Positions 9,958-17,742 of a stretch of 64,000 bases of DNA are shown piece by piece. A program made the translations under genes and the position numbers. The first letter of the stretch is position 1; each line of letters opens with the position of its first letter. Location: assembly GCA_020636375.1 (NCBI GenBank), contig JACJXZ010000018.1, forward strand, positions 62,001 through 126,000. The letters are read 5' to 3'. The notes beneath the pieces are model-generated. The model was not told where the DNA came from. It ran no database searches and was given only the letters and a program-made list of their open reading frames with translations. This stretch comes from Lewinellaceae bacterium. Lineage in GTDB: Bacteria; Bacteroidota; Bacteroidia; Chitinophagales; Saprospiraceae.

Positions 9958-9988
9958 CCGGACGTGCCACATTCATGTGGTACGTTGC

Positions 9989-10180
9989 CTATCTCTTCCA
10001 CCAATCATCATCGTCGTCCTCCTCCCAATCATCTCCAAAGCCGTAGTCATAGGTATTGCCATGCTCGTCGTCGTAATCCGGGCCCTAAGGATAGTAGCGC
10101 AACCATTTGCTGCCGTGCTTCCTTTTCAGGTAGCTGATCCCGATTTCCCGCGCGCGCAAAAAAATAGCCACGCCCACCAT
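9989..10180 (-). pseudogene. small amber-interrupted gene with acidic tail
   Basis: On the minus strand an ATG at 10180 opens a frame reading MVGVAIFLRAREIGISYLKR, then about 11 more residues to P31. A TAG (10085-10087) follows, and the same frame then continues GPDYDDEHGNTYDYGFGDDW and an Asp-rich stretch to a TAG at 9989. A short hydrophobic start, a basic middle and a strongly acidic Trp-containing tail look like one small protein, not chance. A TGA also interrupts the frame upstream. I read it as a decayed or mis-sequenced small membrane-associated protein; no family is recognised. Confidence 0.4.
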
Positions 10181-10287
10181 CAACCAGCCTGGGTTCCTCA
10201 CCGTTATACCGCAAAATCAAAAATTTATGCAGATTTGATTCATAGGTTTGCCCAGGGATTTTAGGATAAAGAAATTATTGGGTGCAA

Positions 10288-10392
10288 ATGAAGAAATCTT
10301 GCAGGATGACAAAGCTCCTTATATGTTCTTTTTTGATTGTCGGAACGGCCGTTTCAGGAATCGGCCAAAAAGTAACGCGGGCATTTAATTGA
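10288..10392 (+). pseudogene. orphan signal-peptide reading frame (truncated gene)
   Basis: A 34-codon frame encodes MKKSCRMTKLLICSFLIVGT, then AVSGIGQ and seven further residues before TGA. It is a complete Sec signal peptide with a plausible cleavage site at GIGQ but essentially no mature protein. It lies 48 nt upstream of another signal-peptide gene (10441). The most likely reading is the 5' remnant of a deleted secreted-protein gene. A translated regulatory mini-ORF is less likely. Confidence 0.4.
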
Positions 10393-10440
10393 ATTCGTGA
10401 ATAATTGGTTGTAAATTTTTTATGCTGAAATATATCCGAG

Positions 10441-10905
10441 ATGAAACTCCATACTGTTTTTAGCCTCCTGGCCCTCCTGTCCTTACAAACTGCCGCCGTT
10501 TTTTCCCAGGCCGGCGCCTCAGATTCTATCTCAAAAATGGTCATAGATGGAAATGAAATAGTTTTAGAGAAGGTTATTGATGGAGTGGTTGCCCTTTACC
10601 GGCTGGCCTATCAGGATGAAGATCTTTTTGAAACCTTAGGGATACTGTCGCCGGTTTATGAAACCAAATACCTCTACTTTATTGGCAACAGCGAAGGGAC
10701 CAAAGCTATTAACGGCGGCAATTACAAAGATTTAATCCCTCAATACTTAAAAAATGCGCCGGAATTATATCGCAGGCTGGGGCGCAATGGATTCCGTTTC
10801 GAAAACCTCCCTTCCATGATCATATATTATAACCGTTTCAAGGCTGATCCGCCCACAGAACATCCCTATGCGCCCCGCGAAGCCGGTTTGCCCCTGATAG
10901 AATAA
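10441..10905 (+). CDS. hypothetical secreted protein
   Basis: The 154-residue product has a Sec signal peptide (MKLHTVFSLLALLSLQTAAV, cleavage near FSQA). The mature chain of about 130 residues contains IDGNEIVLEKVIDGVVALYR and a Tyr-rich YLYFIGNSEGTKAINGG. No family is recognised. The base composition is more AT-rich than the neighbours, and it sits in a debris zone with a truncated signal-peptide frame just upstream. These point to a lineage-specific, possibly acquired gene. Location is inferred to be periplasmic or extracellular. Confidence 0.65.
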   Translation: MKLHTVFSLLALLSLQTAAVFSQAGASDSISKMVIDGNEIVLEKVIDGVVALYRLAYQDEDLFETLGILSPVYETKYLYFIGNSEGTKAINGGNYKDLIPQYLKNAPELYRRLGRNGFRFENLPSMIIYYNRFKADPPTEHPYAPREAGLPLIE

Positions 10906-11086
10906 GAGCATGTTTGGAGGCAGTCCCCGGCACTATGTGTGCGGGGCAGGCTATTTTGGCTGCAAAACCCAGCTTTTGGAATCCCGACCCTGCGGGTACG
11001 GGAGAGGCTCTCACTTTGCCACTTTTTCGCCCCGGAGCAGGCTTCCATCCTGGATAATGCTTCGGGGTGCGATGCCCGGGCGGAAG

Positions 11087-13234
11087 TCAATCATTCTTCA
11101 GCAGCCTGAACCCGTAGCTCTTTCCATTGAAATAAACCCTGCCGGCATGCCACCCCGGTGCCAGGCCTGCCACCGGCACCTCCGCCGGCGCCCCTTCCGC
11201 GAAGTAAACCTGCGCCCTGCCGGCCATTCTCCCCTGGCTGTCAAAGAAATGGATGGCGCCGCGCCCCGTGCCGGGCACCCCAGCCAGGAAAACAACTTCT
11301 TCTGCCGGGTTGGGAAAGACAGCAATTGGGGTAATTTCCACATTTTCAGGATCATCCAGGCCAGAAGACAGGCTCAGCTGCCCCACTTCCACAAACGGGG
11401 TGCTTTGGTGCAAGACCCAAAGCTTCCCGCTTTGGCCGAGGCCGGCTTCCCGGATGTCCTCGCTGGCCAACGGAGCGGTTTCGGATGAATAAGAAAACCA
11501 CTCGCCGCCATCAAACAGGAAAACCCGGAGATTAGAAGCGGCAAGCAGCCTCCCGTTCCGAACAGAAAAAGTATAAATCCACTCATATTCATCTGTTTCC
11601 TGTTCAAAGGGAAAAAGCACCTGTTCCCAGCCTTGCCCGTTGAATACCTGGAGGCCCTGCCAGTCCAGGGCCCACAGCAGGCCCGATTCGGGGTCGTAGC
11701 TCAGGCGCTGGCCGGCGCCGCCGGCGCGGAACCCCTGCTCGCCGTCGCTCAGCAGGTTGACCTGCGCTCCGTCCCAGTAGCCGACCCTCGACTGGTTGCT
11801 CCAGCCCCACAGCCGCAGCCACAGGCCGCCGGCGGGATAAGGGATCATCTCGCTGATATTCGCCGCGCTGAAGACGGGGTTGAGGTGCCGTTGCCAGGCG
11901 CCGTCCCGAAAACTGTACAGGCCGTGGTTGTAAATGCTCAGCCAAACCGTATTGTCCTCGCCGATGGCAATCTGCCAGGAATTAGTGGCGTCCGGCAGGA
12001 TGGAGTTGGCATGGTCATAACGCTTCCAACCCTGGCCCACCTGCTGAAAAACGGCTCCATGCCGGGTAGCCCACAGGCTGCCCTGGCTGGTGAACGCATA
12101 ATCCGCAAAATAGGCCGGCGCATCCTCGCCTTCCATTGTTATGACCGTGCCGGCGTCCAGGTTGCGCAGGACAGTCCCGTCTTTGGCCCAGAGCTGCCCC
12201 TGCTGGTCGTGATTCAGGTAATACAGCTGGGTGGAAAAGGGATATTCCGGAAAGGAGATCGTTTGGGTACCTCCGGCGGTTTGCAGCATCACCTGCTCAG
12301 CGTCCATGGAGACATTTCCGTCCTCCAGGAAGGAAAAATACAAGGGCTGCCCCAACCCGGAAGCGCCGGGATAGGCCGACCAGCCCCCTTCCGCATACTG
12401 GTACCAGATATCCGGGCCGAAACAGGCTACCAGGTTGCCTTCCGGAGATTCGGTGAGGAAACGGGGCGGCGAGGGAAAGAAATTCAGGCTGTCGATTTGA
12501 TGAAAAACCTGCCATTGGCCATCCTGGTAGCGGCCTGCCGTGCCAACATCCGTAAAGAACCAGAGGTTGCCGTCCGCCTGCAGGCACATGGCTGCATCCC
12601 CGTAGGAAAAAATGAAGTCCTCCGACTGGAAATCGGCAGAGCTAAGGGGCGTAAAAACGCCGTCTTTGACGTGAAAAGCGACGTGGCTGGCGGCGTAAAT
12701 CCCTCCGTCCGGCGCCGGCTCGATGGCTTTCACCCAGCTCAGGAGTTCGTGGCCGTCTTCCTGGTTGTACAACTCCCAGCTCTCGCCGTCGTAGCGCGCC
12801 AGCCCCCAGCTGGTGCCGGCCCAGAGGATGCCCTGGGCGTCAAATTCCAGGCAGTACGTCTGCAGGGGCTGGCCGAAAGGAGCAGCCCAGCTTTCCGGGT
12901 AAGGCAGCGGCGCCCACGGCCCGTCCGGCTCTTCCCGGACCATCAGGGCGACGTCATACGTGCCGATAAAGAGTTCCCGGGTTTGAGGATGGCGGGCTAC
13001 CGCTTCGATAGTATTAGAGGAGAGTCCGCCGTTTAATTTGTTCCACAGGGTATAATCTCCGGTTTCTTTATCCACTTCCAGCAGGCCGGCATCAGTGGGC
13101 AGCCAGAGCGTAGTTTCTTCCTCCAGCACATTCTGGGCGCGTGTAGGCTTGAAATAAGACTCCCAATGGCTGACCTGCCCGAATAAAGCGTATCCGCAAA
13201 ACTGGAGTATCAATAACAGGATGAAGTTTTTCAT
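11087..13234 (-). CDS. secreted two-component-regulator-type propeller protein with T9SS sorting domain
   Basis: The 715-residue protein has a signal peptide (MKNFILLLILQFCGYALFGQ). It then has many beta-propeller blades of the Reg_prop kind, such as LWLPTDAGLLEVDKETGDY, GILWAGTSWGLARYDGESW and TVWLSIYNHGLYSFRDGAW. A type A sorting domain follows in the last 75 residues (PIAVFPNPAEEVVFLAGVPG to GKSYGFRLLKND). Propellers of this kind normally form the sensor part of hybrid two-component proteins; here there is no kinase, so the protein is probably exported by T9SS and held on the cell surface. The ligand is unknown. Confidence 0.88.
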   Translation of the reverse strand: MKNFILLLILQFCGYALFGQVSHWESYFKPTRAQNVLEEETTLWLPTDAGLLEVDKETGDYTLWNKLNGGLSSNTIEAVARHPQTRELFIGTYDVALMVREEPDGPWAPLPYPESWAAPFGQPLQTYCLEFDAQGILWAGTSWGLARYDGESWELYNQEDGHELLSWVKAIEPAPDGGIYAASHVAFHVKDGVFTPLSSADFQSEDFIFSYGDAAMCLQADGNLWFFTDVGTAGRYQDGQWQVFHQIDSLNFFPSPPRFLTESPEGNLVACFGPDIWYQYAEGGWSAYPGASGLGQPLYFSFLEDGNVSMDAEQVMLQTAGGTQTISFPEYPFSTQLYYLNHDQQGQLWAKDGTVLRNLDAGTVITMEGEDAPAYFADYAFTSQGSLWATRHGAVFQQVGQGWKRYDHANSILPDATNSWQIAIGEDNTVWLSIYNHGLYSFRDGAWQRHLNPVFSAANISEMIPYPAGGLWLRLWGWSNQSRVGYWDGAQVNLLSDGEQGFRAGGAGQRLSYDPESGLLWALDWQGLQVFNGQGWEQVLFPFEQETDEYEWIYTFSVRNGRLLAASNLRVFLFDGGEWFSYSSETAPLASEDIREAGLGQSGKLWVLHQSTPFVEVGQLSLSSGLDDPENVEITPIAVFPNPAEEVVFLAGVPGTGRGAIHFFDSQGRMAGRAQVYFAEGAPAEVPVAGLAPGWHAGRVYFNGKSYGFRLLKND

Positions 13235-13354
13235 GCGTATCGTTTCTGTTTTGCAGCGAAATTCGGGCTTGTGCGACGGTTTTGCAAACGGAGTTTGAGG
13301 CTTAAATTAAAAGTCTGAAAAGATTTTGTAGTTTTCCGCAACATCTGCATTTCC

Positions 13355-13362
13355 TACCTTTG
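13355..13362 (+). promoter_or_regulatory. TACCTTTG -7 element
   Basis: TACCTTTG matches the Bacteroidota -7 consensus TAnnTTTG. A TTTG lies upstream at 13325-13328, with a 26-nt spacer that is longer than usual. It points toward the gene starting at 13613 and would give an untranslated leader of about 245 nt containing the stem-loop at 13452-13531. Confidence 0.45.
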
Positions 13363-13612
13363 TTTGCCCCAACTCTGTCGCCTATGCGCCAAAGCCGCTC
13401 CGGCGACGGCGCAAAGGGAGCAAAGGCAGAAAATGCCCTTTCCCCCGTCGGTGGGTTAAATCCGTTGAATTTTTGGCGCAAATGGAGAGCGGATCTCCAG
13501 GTCCGCTGGATAGAGCAGCGGATTTAACCCACACCCTTTGTGCCATCTTCGTGTCTTTGTGTCTTCGTGGCTATAAACCATGTGCTTAATTTTCAGTAAA
13601 TTAAAAGTCCAA
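13363..13612 (+). other. long leader with inverted repeat and octamer repeats
   Basis: No gene is visible here. TGGGTTAAATCCG at 13452-13464 is perfectly complementary to CGGATTTAACCCA at 13519-13531. The loop holds a second hairpin (AGCGGA with TCCGCT). Octamer units TTCGTGTC, TTTGTGTC and TTCGTGGC follow at 13536-13571, reaching to 40 nt before the start codon. If transcribed from 13355, the structure would fold in the 5' leader. Confidence 0.5.
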
Positions 13613-15121
13613 ATGAAAAAACCAAGCGATGCCCTTTTCCGCCTGGCCAAAGCCATGACCCCATCTGAAAAGCGGTATTTCCACCAATACGCCCGGCGGC
13701 ATGTGATCGGCGGGCAGAACAACTATCTGGCCTTGTTTCAGTTGCTCAGCAAACAGGAGGCTTACGATGAAGAAGCGCTGAAAGAGGCCTTGCCCGGCCC
13801 CGGACAAAAAGGACACTTCCCCGTCCTGAAGCGGCAGCTGTACCAGCTTCTGCTGGACTGCCTGGGGCAGTACCACCGCAACGCCCACCCTTCCGAGCGG
13901 GTTAAAAGAAAGATGCAGGCGGCTGCTATCTTGCGGGAAAAGGGGCTGCCCGGAGCAGCCCGGCAGGAGCTGAAATCGGCCCGGAAACTCATCTCCCGCT
14001 ATCAGTTGTTCCTGCACCTGCCGGAGCTGCTGCACCTGGAGAAGGGCCTGCTGGAGCGGGAGGCCTCCCGCCTTGCCGGCACCCGCGAACTGGACAGGTG
14101 GGCCGAAGAATGGCGCGAAGTTCTGAACACCCTCGGGCAGGAGGGCAGGTTTGCCTATTACAACCTGCTGCTGGCCAGGCGCCAATACCAAAAAGTGAGC
14201 CTTTCCGGCGAAAAGGAAAAAGCCGGTCTGCTGGAGGTCATAGGCAGCAATGATTTCAGGCAGGGCCGAAACGCCCTCAGCCTGCAGGCCCGAATGGATT
14301 ATTTCCGCGCCCTGGCCACCTACCACTTCATGGCCGGAGAACCGGAACAGGCGCTGGGCTGCAACCAAGCCCTGCTCGGTTTGCTGGAAGAAAACGCCTT
14401 CCTGCGCGAACTGTACCCCTCCCGTTATGTCGCCGCCCTGAATAATTTCCTGATCGACAATTATCAGGTAAAAAACTGGAGCGCAGTGGAAGAAGGGCTG
14501 GCCAAACTCCGCCGCCTGCCCGGGCAACCTGCCTTCGCCCGGATAAAGGACCTCCAGCAAAAAATATTCGAACAAGGCGCCCTGTTGGAACTCAACATGC
14601 TGATCAGCCGGAAAAAGTACGAACAGGCACATCAAAAAGCCTCCTCCACCGAAGAGGGGCTGGCCCGGTTCTCTGCCCGCATGCCCCCACACAACCACCT
14701 TATCATACAGTACTTGCTGGCCTACATTTACTTCCTGAACCGCGATTTCAACCGCAGCCTCGGCTTTCTCAACGGCGTGCTGCAGGGCCAGCAGAAGGGC
14801 CTGTTGGAGGAGCTGTTCCGCTTTGCCCGGCTGCTGCAGTTGCTGCTGCATTACGAACTGGGCCACGACGAACTCCTCCCCTACCTCATCGCTTCCACCC
14901 GGCGAACTCATCAGGCGATGCTGCCGGCTTACGAGGCGGAAAATTTATTGGTCGATGCACTGCGGAGGCTGGGCAACGCTGCGGGCAGGAAAGAGAAGAA
15001 AGAGATATTGTCGGCTCTTAAGGAGAAGATTAAAACGGAAGCGCTGGCTGGAAAGGAGGCCCGTTTTTTTGAGTACCTGGATATAGCTCATTGGGCGGGG
15101 AAAATGCAACCGGACAGGTAA
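13613..15121 (+). CDS. helical-repeat hypothetical protein conserved in Bacteroidota
   Basis: The 502-residue protein has no signal peptide. It starts with ALFRLAKAMTPSEKRYFHQY, a motif I have seen at the head of a Bacteroidota family of unknown function. The rest is almost all alpha helical, rich in Leu, Glu, Lys and Arg. It has TPR-like helix pairs, e.g. YFRALATYHFMAGEPEQALG and LLAYIYFLNRDFNRSLGFLN. It is probably a cytoplasmic scaffold. The ATG at 13613 is chosen because homologous similarity starts there; an 11-residue upstream extension looks unrelated. Confidence 0.75.
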   Translation: MKKPSDALFRLAKAMTPSEKRYFHQYARRHVIGGQNNYLALFQLLSKQEAYDEEALKEALPGPGQKGHFPVLKRQLYQLLLDCLGQYHRNAHPSERVKRKMQAAAILREKGLPGAARQELKSARKLISRYQLFLHLPELLHLEKGLLEREASRLAGTRELDRWAEEWREVLNTLGQEGRFAYYNLLLARRQYQKVSLSGEKEKAGLLEVIGSNDFRQGRNALSLQARMDYFRALATYHFMAGEPEQALGCNQALLGLLEENAFLRELYPSRYVAALNNFLIDNYQVKNWSAVEEGLAKLRRLPGQPAFARIKDLQQKIFEQGALLELNMLISRKKYEQAHQKASSTEEGLARFSARMPPHNHLIIQYLLAYIYFLNRDFNRSLGFLNGVLQGQQKGLLEELFRFARLLQLLLHYELGHDELLPYLIASTRRTHQAMLPAYEAENLLVDALRRLGNAAGRKEKKEILSALKEKIKTEALAGKEARFFEYLDIAHWAGKMQPDR

Positions 15122-15174
15122 AAAACGCAGCGCATTTTCCCCGCAAAAAATTTCCCTCTTTTTGGAACTTATCC

Positions 15175-15182
15175 TATATTTG
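15175..15182 (+). promoter_or_regulatory. -7 element of the tRNA-His promoter
   Basis: TATATTTG matches TAnnTTTG and lies 49 nt before the tRNA. The nearest TTTG (15161-15164) is only 10 nt upstream, too close for the usual -33 box, so only the -7 element is claimed. Confidence 0.45.
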
Positions 15183-15230
15183 CATCGCTTTAGAAAAGAG
15201 GGGTTCAAAAACGGATTCTTCCTGCATCAT

Positions 15231-15305
15231 GGTGGTTGTAGCTCAGTTGGTTAGAGCGCTGGATTGTGGTTCCAGAGGTCGCGGGTTCAAATCCCGTCTT
15301 CCACC
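15231..15305 (+). tRNA. tRNA-His (anticodon GTG)
   Basis: The sequence folds as a cloverleaf. The D arm contains AGCTCAGTTGGTTAGAGC. The anticodon stem is CTGGA/TCCAG with loop TTGTGGT, giving GTG. The T arm is GCGGG-TTCAAAT-CCCGT. The G at 15231 is the extra G-1 typical of tRNA-His, facing discriminator C73. The acceptor stem pairs GTGG with CCAC, but positions 5-68 and 6-67 are U-U oppositions. The CCA end is not encoded in full. A terminator follows 10 nt downstream. Confidence 0.93.
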
Positions 15306-15314
15306 CAAAAAAAG

Positions 15315-15341
15315 AAGCCGCTCAAATGAGCGGCTTTTTTT
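15315..15341 (+). terminator. terminator after tRNA-His
   Basis: AGCCGCTC at 15316-15323 pairs with GAGCGGCT at 15328-15335 around an AAAT loop. T residues follow and A residues precede, so it may work on both strands. It ends the tRNA transcript before the esterase gene. Confidence 0.88.
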
Positions 15342-15401
15342 ATGGTTTGCCACACCGGTTTTGTACCTTGATTCCTCAGAGCCATATACACAACCACGCC
15401 C

Positions 15402-16064
15402 ATGCCTTCCAACCACACCATCACCATCCCCCGCACGGCCCACTACAGCACGCTGGGCCAGGCCGGGCCCGGCACCCGTTACTTCTGGATCGCCTGCCAC
15501 GGCTACGGGCAGCTGGCCAGCAAGTTCATCCGGCCCTTTGAGGCGATCGCCGCCGACGACACGTTCATCCTCGCCCCGGAAGGGCTGTCGCGCTTCTACT
15601 GGGGCGGCTTCGCCGGCGAGCCGGCAGCCTCCTGGATGACCCGCGAGGGCCGCCTGCACGAGATTGCCGACTATTCCAACTACCTCACTACCCTGTACGA
15701 CTTGTTCCTGGCGCAGATGCCGGCGCGCGTGCACATCATCCTGCTGGGGTTCTCCCAGGGCTGCGCCACCCAGATGCGCTGGGTCATGCGCACGTTCCCG
15801 GCTTTCCACCACCTCATCTTCTGGGCGGGCAGCATTCCGGAGGACCTGGACTACCGCCCCCGCCTGGGCTATTTTTCGGATAAGGGCCTGCATGTCGCCT
15901 ATGGCAACCAGGACCCCTTCCTGACCCCGGAAAGGATCGCCCGGCAGCGGGAACTCATCCAGGCTAATGGCCTGCAGGTTCGGGAGCATCCTTTCGAGGG
16001 AAAACACAACGTGGAGGAGGCGCCGCTGAAGCGGATGGCAGATTGGATCCGGCAGGGCGGTTAA
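15402..16064 (+). CDS. alpha/beta hydrolase, phospholipase/carboxylesterase type
   Basis: The 220-residue cytoplasmic protein resembles the YpfH/carboxylesterase family. The nucleophile elbow is GFSQG, near residue 115. The acid is the Asp of GNQDPF and the catalytic His lies in EGKHNV near the C-terminus, giving a complete Ser-Asp-His triad. The WIACHGYGQLA segment before it contributes the oxyanion hole. Substrates of the family are short-chain esters or lysophospholipids; none can be specified. It is followed 22 nt later by the ABC exporter operon and may be co-transcribed with it. Confidence 0.88.
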   Translation: MPSNHTITIPRTAHYSTLGQAGPGTRYFWIACHGYGQLASKFIRPFEAIAADDTFILAPEGLSRFYWGGFAGEPAASWMTREGRLHEIADYSNYLTTLYDLFLAQMPARVHIILLGFSQGCATQMRWVMRTFPAFHHLIFWAGSIPEDLDYRPRLGYFSDKGLHVAYGNQDPFLTPERIARQRELIQANGLQVREHPFEGKHNVEEAPLKRMADWIRQGG

Positions 16065-16086
16065 GATACATTAAAAAAACAACCCG

Positions 16087-16998
16087 ATGATATCCGTTTC
16101 CAATCTCTCCTACACTTACCGCGGGGCAGGCAGCCCGGCGGTCGACGGCATCAGCTTCGAAGTGCCCCGCGGGGAAATCTTCGGCTTTCTGGGGCCAAGC
16201 GGAGCGGGCAAGAGCACCACCCAGAAAATCCTCATCCGCCTGTTGGAAGGCTTCCGGGGCGAAGCGCGGGTGATGGGCAAACCGCTGGAGCAATGGGATA
16301 AGTCGTATTACAACCACATTGGCGTCGGCTTCGAGCTGCCCAACCACTTCGGCAAGCTGACCGCCCTGGAAAACCTGCGCTTCTTCGGCGCCTTTTACAC
16401 CCGCTCCGGGCACGACCCCCTGGAATTGCTGAGCCGGGTGGGCCTGGAGGAACACGCCGGCAAGCGCGTGAGCGATTTTTCCAAAGGCATGAAGATGCGG
16501 CTCAATTTCGTGCGCGCCATCATGCACGGCCCCGAGCTGCTTTTCTTCGACGAGCCTACCTCCGGGCTCGACCCCGCCAACGCCCGCCGCATCAAAGACC
16601 TGATCCTCGAACAGCACAGCCAGGGCCGGACCATCTTCCTGACCACCCACCTGATGCACGACGCCGACGAGCTCTGCCACCGCATCGCCTTCATCGTGGA
16701 TGGGAAAATAGCCCTGATCGACTCGCCCAAAGCCCTGAAACTGAAGTACGGCCGCCGCCTGGTACGGGTGGAATACCTTAACGGCACAGTCCGCGAAGCA
16801 GAATTCCCCCTCGACGGGATCGGCAACAACGCCGCCTTCCTGCGCCTCCTTAGGGAAGAGAACGTGCAAACCATCCATACCGAAGAAGCCACCCTGGACG
16901 ATATTTTTATCAAAGTGACCGGGACAAGCCTTGCCGGAACAGCGAATAGCGAACAGCGAACAGCGAACAGCAAACAGCGAATAGCGAACAGCGAATAG
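16087..16998 (+). CDS. ABC transporter ATP-binding protein (drug/antibiotic-exporter type)
   Basis: This is the nucleotide-binding subunit of an ABC-2 type exporter. The Walker A is GPSGAGKST, the signature is SDFSKGMKMRL, the Walker B is ELLFFDEPTSGLDP, and the H-loop His lies in FLTTHLMHDAD. The catalytic domain ends near residue 280. The last 20 or so residues (TANSEQRTANSKQRIANSE) are encoded by an intergenic heptamer array that carries the stop codon, so this tail is probably not functional sequence. Two permease genes follow directly, making a three-gene exporter operon. Confidence 0.93.
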   Translation: MISVSNLSYTYRGAGSPAVDGISFEVPRGEIFGFLGPSGAGKSTTQKILIRLLEGFRGEARVMGKPLEQWDKSYYNHIGVGFELPNHFGKLTALENLRFFGAFYTRSGHDPLELLSRVGLEEHAGKRVSDFSKGMKMRLNFVRAIMHGPELLFFDEPTSGLDPANARRIKDLILEQHSQGRTIFLTTHLMHDADELCHRIAFIVDGKIALIDSPKALKLKYGRRLVRVEYLNGTVREAEFPLDGIGNNAAFLRLLREENVQTIHTEEATLDDIFIKVTGTSLAGTANSEQRTANSKQRIANSE

Positions 16999-17013
16999 CA
17001 AACAACAAACAGC
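16938..17013 (+). repeat. heptamer array overlapping the ABC ATPase stop codon
   Basis: Units CGAACAG, CGAATAG, CAAACAG and finally CAAACAA follow with a period of 7. The array begins inside the ATPase reading frame, includes its stop codon at 16996-16998, and ends 2 nt before the ATG of the permease gene. It belongs to the same heptamer family as the 25.5-kb array. Confidence 0.85.
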
Positions 17014-17015
17014 CC

Positions 17016-17705
17016 ATGCGCCACCTCGCCGCCGCCCTGCAATGGGACCTCATCCGCCAGTTCCGGTACAACATCATTTATGCCGCCGGGCTGGTCACCC
17101 TGATCTACATGCTGATCCTGCTCAACCTGCCGGAGGGGCCCTACCAGGAGAAAATCCTGATCTTCCTCATTTTCAACGACCCGGCAGCGCTGGGCATGCT
17201 GTTCATCGGCGCCCTCGTCCTCTTCGAGCGCAGCGAAAACACCCTGGAGGCACTGAGGGTGACGCCATTGGCACCGGAGCATTATATCCTTTCCAAAACC
17301 CTTACCCTGACGCTCGTGGCCGTCCTCTCCGCCCTGCCCATGGCGTTCGCCGGCTATGGGTGGCGCTTCCATTACCTGTATTTCGCCGCCGGCATCGGGT
17401 TGACCGCTTCCCTGTATACCCTGCTGGGCCTGGCAGCGGTAGCTTCCTGCCGGAATTTCAATCAGTATTTGCTCAGGATGGCGGGTATTTTAGTCCCCAC
17501 CGCTCTCCCCTTTCTGAACTTTTTTGAGATCACGGATACGCTGTGGTGGTACCTCCTGCCTTCCCAGGGGGGGCTGCTGTTGCTGGAAGCCGCTTTCCTG
17601 CCGGCAGAGGGCTGGCAAATAATCTATGGCTTTTTGTATCTTTTGCTTTGGAACGCAGGGGCTTTCTGGCTGGCGAAACGCAACCTGCGAAAGGAGGCAA
17701 GCTAA
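17016..17705 (+). CDS. ABC-2 type transporter permease subunit
   Basis: The 229-residue protein has about six transmembrane helices and no extracytoplasmic domain. It contains a cytoplasmic block ERSENTLEALRVTPLAPEHY typical of fluoroquinolone or antibiotic-export permeases (ABC-2 family). It follows the ATPase gene by 17 nt and precedes a second permease, with which it probably forms a heterodimeric pore. The substrate cannot be told from sequence. Confidence 0.87.
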   Translation: MRHLAAALQWDLIRQFRYNIIYAAGLVTLIYMLILLNLPEGPYQEKILIFLIFNDPAALGMLFIGALVLFERSENTLEALRVTPLAPEHYILSKTLTLTLVAVLSALPMAFAGYGWRFHYLYFAAGIGLTASLYTLLGLAAVASCRNFNQYLLRMAGILVPTALPFLNFFEITDTLWWYLLPSQGGLLLLEAAFLPAEGWQIIYGFLYLLLWNAGAFWLAKRNLRKEAS

Positions 17706-17742
17706 CTGCCCCCAATTCCTTAACCTCAACCTATCCAAACCC

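Noticed and set aside
10906..11086. A possible small RNA gene with two GC-rich hairpins (CCCCG/CGGGG, TCCCG/CGGGA)
   Set aside because: The stems are short, no promoter or T-tract is visible, and the site is between two convergent genes, so terminator remnants are more likely.
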